Positions 5,793 to 8,577 of a stretch of DNA of 8,577 nucleotides are shown here, piece by piece. The notes under the pieces are model-generated. The model had not been told where the DNA came from. It did no database searches and saw nothing but the letters and a program-made list of their open reading frames with translations. The first letter of the stretch is position 1, and the number at the start of each line of letters is the position of its first letter. This stretch comes from RGUW01 sp040399325 (GTDB taxonomy: Bacteria; Cyanobacteriota; Cyanobacteriia; PCC-6307; Cyanobiaceae): NCBI GenBank assembly GCA_040399325.1, contig JBBASJ010000069.1:1-8577 (forward strand), written 5' to 3'. The position numbers and the translations under genes are program-made.

Positions 5793-6526
5793 ACCAGGGG
5801 GATCAGGTCGGCCAGCTGCTCTTCGCTGGGCAGTTCAAGGCAGTAGCCCGCCCCATAGATGGTCTTGATGAACCGCGGCTTGCGTGGATCGGGCTCCAGC
5901 TTGGTGCGCAGGTGCCGCACGTGCACCCGGATCGTCTCGATGTCGTCGTCGGGCTCGTAACCCCAGACCTCCTTGAGGATCAGCGAAGGGGCCACGGTCT
6001 GGCCGTGACGCTGCAGCAGGCAGTGCAGCAGTTCGAATTCGAGGTGGGTGAGACGCACCGGCTGGTCAAACCAGATCGCCTCGAACCGCTCGGGCACCAG
6101 GGTCAGGCAGCCGTAGCTGAGGATCTCGTTGTGTTTGCTGCTCTGGGGCGTGTGCTCGCTGCGGCGCAGCAGGGCCTTGATGCGCACCACCAGCTCCTCG
6201 AGGTCAAAGGGCTTGGTGAGGTAATCGTCGGCGCCCGAGTTGAAGCCGCTCACCTTGTCTTTGGTGCCCCCCAGGGCCGTGATCATCAGGATCGGAATGC
6301 GGGCTGTGCGTTCATCACGCCGCAGCCGCTGGCACAGGGTCAGGCCGTCGACCTTGGGCAACATCAGATCCAGCAGGATCAGATCGGGATTGACCTGCAT
6401 CGCCAGGGCCTGGCCCTTGATGCCGTCTTCGGCGCGGTGCACGGCGAAGCCCCCATGCTCGAGGTGGCCCGCCACCAGCTCGCGCATGTCACCGTCGTCT
6501 TCGATCAGCAGGATGCCGGGCTTCAT
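5750..6526 (-). CDS. rpaA: two-component response regulator RpaA
   Basis: RpaA is an OmpR/PhoB-type transcription factor. In cyanobacteria it is phosphorylated by SasA, carries circadian clock output to the genome, and was first described as a regulator of phycobilisome association. The 258-residue protein has a receiver domain with acidic residues E9-D10-D11, phospho-acceptor D53 (LILLDLMLP), T83 and K105 (TKPF). A winged-helix DNA-binding domain follows at about residues 135-235 (LTHLEFELLHCLLQRHGQTV, EVWGYEPDDDIETIRVHVRHLRTKL, IKTIYGAGYCLELP). The MKPxIL start and the IKGQALA segment fit RpaA rather than RpaB as I recall them. The ATG at 6526 has no clear Shine-Dalgarno. The spacer from the start to tRNA-Asn is 255 bp and holds structured sequence. 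The 3' end is antisense to the holB 3' end. Confidence 0.92.
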   Translation of the reverse strand: MKPGILLIEDDGDMRELVAGHLEHGGFAVHRAEDGIKGQALAMQVNPDLILLDLMLPKVDGLTLCQRLRRDERTARIPILMITALGGTKDKVSGFNSGADDYLTKPFDLEELVVRIKALLRRSEHTPQSSKHNEILSYGCLTLVPERFEAIWFDQPVRLTHLEFELLHCLLQRHGQTVAPSLILKEVWGYEPDDDIETIRVHVRHLRTKLEPDPRKPRFIKTIYGAGYCLELPSEEQLADLIPLVQAARERLEQAKAS

Positions 6527-6605
6527 GGCACTGCAGCGATGACGTCCATTGTCCCCGTTGCGATCCGGTTTCGGGAGCCGTGGACCGGCAGGCGTTGAGG
6601 CAGTC

Positions 6606-6760
6606 CTGACATCCGACCGCCAGCCTGCCCTGCGCCAGATCGGGCCCTGCGGCTCAGATGTCAGTCACAGCGCAGCATCGCCATGGCCTGAACGCTGCAG
6701 CCCGCCGGCACAATCAAGGGGCCTGAGGCAGAGATCTTCACAATCTCTTCAGGCTTTTTT
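6606..6760 (+). ncRNA. candidate + strand small or antisense RNA opposite the rpaA leader
   Basis: CTGACATC (6606-6613) pairs with GATGTCAG (6657-6664). Inside it, CCGC (6617-6620) pairs with GCGG (6649-6652), and GCCC (6627-6630) pairs with GGGC (6642-6645), forming a long imperfect stem-loop. About 55 nt later comes an intrinsic terminator in the same orientation, with no + strand gene between rpaA and it. A transcript here would be antisense to the rpaA 5' leader. No convincing promoter is visible, so the 5' end is a guess. The stem-loop would also fold in the rpaA leader RNA on the other strand. I do not recognise a known RNA family. Confidence 0.25.
6721..6760 (+). terminator. intrinsic terminator on the + strand, orphan
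   Basis: GCCTGA (6721-6726) pairs with TCAGGC (6749-6754), and AGAGAT (6730-6735) pairs with ATCTCT (6743-6748). A three-base bulge (GGC) lies on the 5' side and the loop is CTTCACA. Six T follow directly (6755-6760). On the minus strand the hairpin is followed by CCCCTTGATT, which lacks a U-tract, so the signal is oriented +. The nearest complete + gene upstream is holB, over 900 bp away and beyond rpaA. Confidence 0.75.
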
Positions 6761-6781
6761 GTTGTGATTTTGACTGAAAAA

Positions 6782-6853
6782 CTCCCCGGGCGGGATTCGA
6801 ACCTGCGACCAATCGGTTAACAGCCGACCGCTCTACCGCTGAGCTACCGAGGA
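6782..6853 (-). tRNA. trnN: tRNA-Asn (anticodon GUU)
   Basis: The minus strand folds as a 72-nt cloverleaf: acceptor TCCTCGG with CCGGGGA (one G-U), D stem GCTC/GAGC, anticodon stem GTCGG/CCGAT. The anticodon loop is CTGTTAA, giving GUU, which reads the Asn codons AAC and AAU. The T loop is TTCGAAT. The discriminator is G and no CCA is encoded. The T stem GCAGG/CCCGC has an A-C mismatch at its middle pair (bases 6804 and 6792). A run of five T lies two bases downstream (6781-6777) and may help end the transcript. The gene starts 28 bp after the ABC ATPase stop on the same strand and may be co-transcribed with it. Confidence 0.97.
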
Positions 6854-6881
6854 ATGTTGCCCTTTCGGGAACCGCAAGACC

Positions 6882-7637
6882 CTACCTTTCGGCCCCTCCC
6901 TTGGGCAAGGCCCGGGCCAGGCTTGCTCCGTTCTGCCACGGACCTGCCTGGCCGCGGCGCATCAGCGCCGCGCCATCGCAGTGTTCCAGCTCCTCCAGTC
7001 GGTGGGTCACCCACAGCGCTGCGAGTCGGGCCCCCGGGGCGCGGCTGAGTCGGGCGATCAACGCCAGGATCTCGGCCTGGCTGGCAGGATCGAGCAGCGC
7101 TGTGGGTTCGTCGAGCAGCAGCAGGGCGGCCCCGCTGGCCACGGCGCCGGCGATCGCCAGCCGTTGTTTCTGGCCGCCGCTGAGGGTGTGAATCGGACGG
7201 TCTTCAAGGCCCTCGAGCCCCACAAGGGCGAGGGCTTCACGCACCCGTTGCTGCCGTTGCGCCAGGCTCAGTCCGCTGGGCAGCCACAGCTGCAGGTCGC
7301 TGCCGCAGCTCGGCAGCAGCAGCTGGTGGTCGGGGTTCTGAAACACCAGTGCCGTGCGGCAGCGGCAGTGGATCTCTCCGCTGCTGGCCTGCAGCAGGCC
7401 GGCCAGAAGGCGCAGCAGGGTGCTCTTGCCGCTGCCGTTGCCGCCCACGAGCATCCACAGCCCCGGGCCCGGGATCTGCAGGTTGCATCCCGACAACGCC
7501 AGGCGGCCGCCCGGCCAGCTGAAGCCGAGATTGCTCACCTGCAGCCATGGTGACTGCGGGGCCTCAGCGGTGGTGGCTTCAGTTATCAAAGCTGAAGCCG
7601 GGCCGCTTGCCGCCCCCGCCGGCGGCCGATTTCTCAT
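6882..7637 (-). CDS. ABC transporter ATP-binding protein, ECF/CbiO-like
   Basis: This is a cytoplasmic ATPase subunit of an importer, most like the energy-coupling-factor family (CbiO/EcfA) that drives uptake of metals or vitamins. Motifs in the 251-residue reading: Walker A GGNGSGKST (65-73), Q-loop in VFQNPDHQLLLP (Q100; the QNPD form is typical of CbiO/EcfA), signature LSGGQ (152-156), Walker B LLLLDEP (172-178) and switch histidine H212. No membrane or substrate-binding subunit is encoded nearby, so the substrate is unknown. The ATG at 7637 lies 59 bp inside the upstream gene and adds a low-complexity Ala-rich leader. A TTG at 7589, which overlaps the upstream stop within TTGATAACTGA, would remove 16 residues and is a plausible coupled start. 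The stop is TAG. Confidence 0.88.
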   Translation of the reverse strand: MRNRPPAGAASGPASALITEATTAEAPQSPWLQVSNLGFSWPGGRLALSGCNLQIPGPGLWMLVGGNGSGKSTLLRLLAGLLQASSGEIHCRCRTALVFQNPDHQLLLPSCGSDLQLWLPSGLSLAQRQQRVREALALVGLEGLEDRPIHTLSGGQKQRLAIAGAVASGAALLLLDEPTALLDPASQAEILALIARLSRAPGARLAALWVTHRLEELEHCDGAALMRRGQAGPWQNGASLARALPKGGAER

Positions 7638-7842
7638 AGAGCTGAACGGCCACGATCTCGCTGCTCAGCAGGCTGACGCGCTTGTGCTCTTCCTTTTCGC
7701 AGGTGAGTTCGAGCACGGCGGGCTGGCCGCTCTCCAGGCATCCCTTGATGTGGTGATACAGCCCTTCGGCGTCGGACAGCTCTTTGCGCTGCACCGCCAG
7801 GGGCATGGGACTCAGTTTGATCGAGAGCTCAACGACGTACAT
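7579..7842 (-). CDS. conserved cyanobacterial protein of unknown function, 87 aa
   Basis: The product begins MYVVELSIKLSPMPLAVQRK, contains a strand-rich centre (AVLELTCEKEEHKRVSLL, EIVAVQLYEK) and ends in a Gly-rich tail, GGGGKRPGFSFDN. I recall similar short proteins as conserved hypotheticals in cyanobacteria, but no function is known to me. There are no membrane helices and no signal peptide. The ATG at 7842 is chosen because the conserved-looking sequence begins there. A longer reading from the ATG at 7920 would add 26 low-complexity residues and would start inside a perfect palindrome in the psbD upstream region. The stop (TGA, 7581-7579) overlaps the ABC ATPase gene, so the two are probably one operon. 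Confidence 0.75.
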   Translation of the reverse strand: MYVVELSIKLSPMPLAVQRKELSDAEGLYHHIKGCLESGQPAVLELTCEKEEHKRVSLLSSEIVAVQLYEKSAAGGGGKRPGFSFDN

Positions 7843-7917
7843 CGGCTTGGGCGCTGGGCCTGACTCCGCCCACTTTGGCGAACGGAGGGCCCCGCCTGAG
7901 CCGTAGGCACTTGTACT

Positions 7918-7933
7918 CATTTGTGGGCAAATG
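7918..7933. promoter_or_regulatory. perfect dyad in the psbD / hypothetical divergent spacer
   Basis: CATTTG (7918-7923), spacer TGGG, then CAAATG (7928-7933): a perfect six-base inverted repeat in an AT-richer island, 83 bp before the psbD start and 76 bp before the chosen start of the minus-strand gene. It is a candidate operator for either gene. I cannot match it to a known site, and it does not fit a clean RpaB HLR1 pattern. Confidence 0.35.
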
Positions 7934-7997
7934 TTGTGAATGGCCCTGGGCTGTCGCGCGCTGGGCGGCCTTCACCCCGTACCATTCGCCTTGTAAC

Positions 7998-8009
7998 GCT
8001 TCGTGAAGC
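7998..8009 (+). promoter_or_regulatory. hairpin in psbD leader next to start codon
   Basis: GCTTC (7998-8002) pairs with GAAGC (8005-8009) around GT. It ends six bases before the psbD ATG, where a ribosome binding site would lie. No clear Shine-Dalgarno is present otherwise. A possible -10-like TACCAT lies at 7980-7985 without a recognisable -35. The hairpin could influence ribosome loading or mRNA stability; this is inference. Confidence 0.3.
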
Positions 8010-8015
8010 CCTCTC

Positions 8016-8577
8016 ATGACGATCGCTGTAGGGCGCGCGCCGCAACGGGGATGGTTCGACGTCCTCGATGACTGGCTCAAGCGCGACCGCTTCGTTTTTG
8101 TGGGCTGGTCAGGGCTGCTGCTGTTCCCCACCGCCTACCTGGCGCTGGGCGGCTGGCTCACCGGCACCACCTTCGCCACCTCCTGGTACACCCATGGCAT
8201 TGCCAGCTCCTACCTGGAGGGCTGCAACTTTCTGACCGCAGCGGTGAGCACCCCGGCTGACGCCATGGGTCACTCCCTGCTGCTGCTCTGGGGCCCTGAG
8301 GCCCAGGGCGACTTCGTGCGCTGGGTGCAGCTCGGCGGCCTCTGGCCGTTCGTGGCCCTGCACGGTGCCTTCTCCCTGATCGGCTTCATGCTGCGTCAGT
8401 TCGAGATCGCCCGTCTGGTCGGCATCCGCCCCTACAACGCCATCGCCTTCTCCGGCCCGATCGCGGTGTTCGTCAGCGTTTTCCTGATGTACCCCCTCGG
8501 CCAGAGCAGCTGGTTCTTTGCCCCCAGCTTCGGTGTGGCGGCGATCTTCCGCTTCCTGCTGTTCCTGCAGGGCTTCC
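8016..8577 (+). CDS. psbD: photosystem II reaction centre protein D2, N-terminal part
   Basis: D2 is a thylakoid membrane protein that with D1 binds the primary charge-separation pigments and quinones of photosystem II. The first 187 residues are present and the gene runs off the window end. The start MTIAVGRAPQRGWFDVLDDW and the segments RFVFVGWSGLLLFP, YTHGIASSYLEG, ALHGAF and FSGPIAVFVSVFLMYPLGQS are unmistakable D2. The numbering is one short of the usual because the N-terminus has APQRG, where many cyanobacteria have APAERG. The redox-active tyrosine D (usual Y160) is therefore Y159, and the accessory chlorophyll ligand H117 is H116. Three transmembrane helices are visible at about residues 28-50, 106-128 and 140-165. 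The ATG at 8016 is chosen by the conserved N-terminus. The usual overlap with psbC would be beyond the window. Confidence 0.98.
   Translation, partial: MTIAVGRAPQRGWFDVLDDWLKRDRFVFVGWSGLLLFPTAYLALGGWLTGTTFATSWYTHGIASSYLEGCNFLTAAVSTPADAMGHSLLLLWGPEAQGDFVRWVQLGGLWPFVALHGAFSLIGFMLRQFEIARLVGIRPYNAIAFSGPIAVFVSVFLMYPLGQSSWFFAPSFGVAAIFRFLLFLQGF

Noticed and set aside
5750..6526. Assignment of the response regulator as RpaB
   Set aside because: RpaB, which I recall lying on the other side of radA in picocyanobacteria, has a different receiver sequence. MKPxIL, IKGQALA and LTHLEFELLHCLLQRHGQTV match RpaA.
5606..6598. 330-codon + strand frame across holB and rpaA
   Set aside because: Antisense to the clearly real rpaA and without recognisable domains; a composition artefact.
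6549..6767. 72-codon + strand frame in the rpaA-tRNA spacer
   Set aside because: It starts with TTG and its stop lies beyond the T-tract of the terminator, so a transcript ending there would lack the stop. The composition is unlike a protein.
7579..7920. Longer 113-aa reading of the unknown protein from the ATG at 7920
   Set aside because: The extra 26 residues are low complexity (GSGGALRSPKWAESGPAPKP), and the start lies in a perfect dyad. The conserved-looking sequence starts at MYVVEL.

Overview
This window comes from a high-GC picocyanobacterium of the Synechococcus/Cyanobium type. The evidence is the start of photosystem II D2 (psbD), the photosystem I assembly factor Ycf3, the cyanobacterial response regulator RpaA, a CtaA-like copper ATPase, and strongly GC-biased third codon positions. 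The set radA, ycf3, copper ATPase, tmk, holB, rpaA is, as I remember it, a conserved neighbourhood in marine and freshwater picocyanobacteria. This is therefore mostly core genome, and I see no phage, transposon, CRISPR array or defence island.

Layout, left to right. The 3' part of radA (+, ending at 647) faces ycf3 (-, 984-1505) across a 336-bp spacer with several inverted repeats and a 12-bp tandem repeat. Ycf3 diverges from a three-gene + strand block: ctaA (1620-4103), tmk (4081-4770) and holB (4767-5792). These genes overlap end to start and probably form one translationally coupled operon. holB runs 43 bp into the 3' end of rpaA (-, 5750-6526). The rpaA upstream spacer (6527-6781) holds a clear intrinsic terminator that points along the + strand, where no + gene precedes it, together with a long imperfect stem-loop. 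This suggests an unannotated antisense or small RNA. Next on the minus strand come tRNA-Asn(GUU), an ECF/CbiO-type ABC ATPase, and an 87-residue conserved protein of unknown function whose stop codon overlaps the ATPase gene. A compact spacer then separates these from psbD (+), which is cut by the window end.

How the genes relate. Ycf3 builds photosystem I and CtaA brings copper into the cell for plastocyanin, which donates electrons to photosystem I, so the divergent ycf3/ctaA pair is functionally sensible. tmk and holB supply dTTP synthesis and the replication clamp loader. RpaA is the circadian output regulator and also affects phycobilisome/photosystem behaviour. psbD encodes a photosystem II core subunit.

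The least ordinary signals are: (1) a 15-bp in-frame tandem repeat inside ctaA encoding a His/Asp-rich pentapeptide, in which a 100-N assembly gap sits; (2) the orphan + strand terminator and stem-loop in the rpaA leader; (3) a second 15-bp-period Met/His-rich stretch in the same pump; (4) a T-stem A-C mismatch in tRNA-Asn; and (5) a perfect dyad upstream of psbD. All functional readings of these are inferences from sequence alone.
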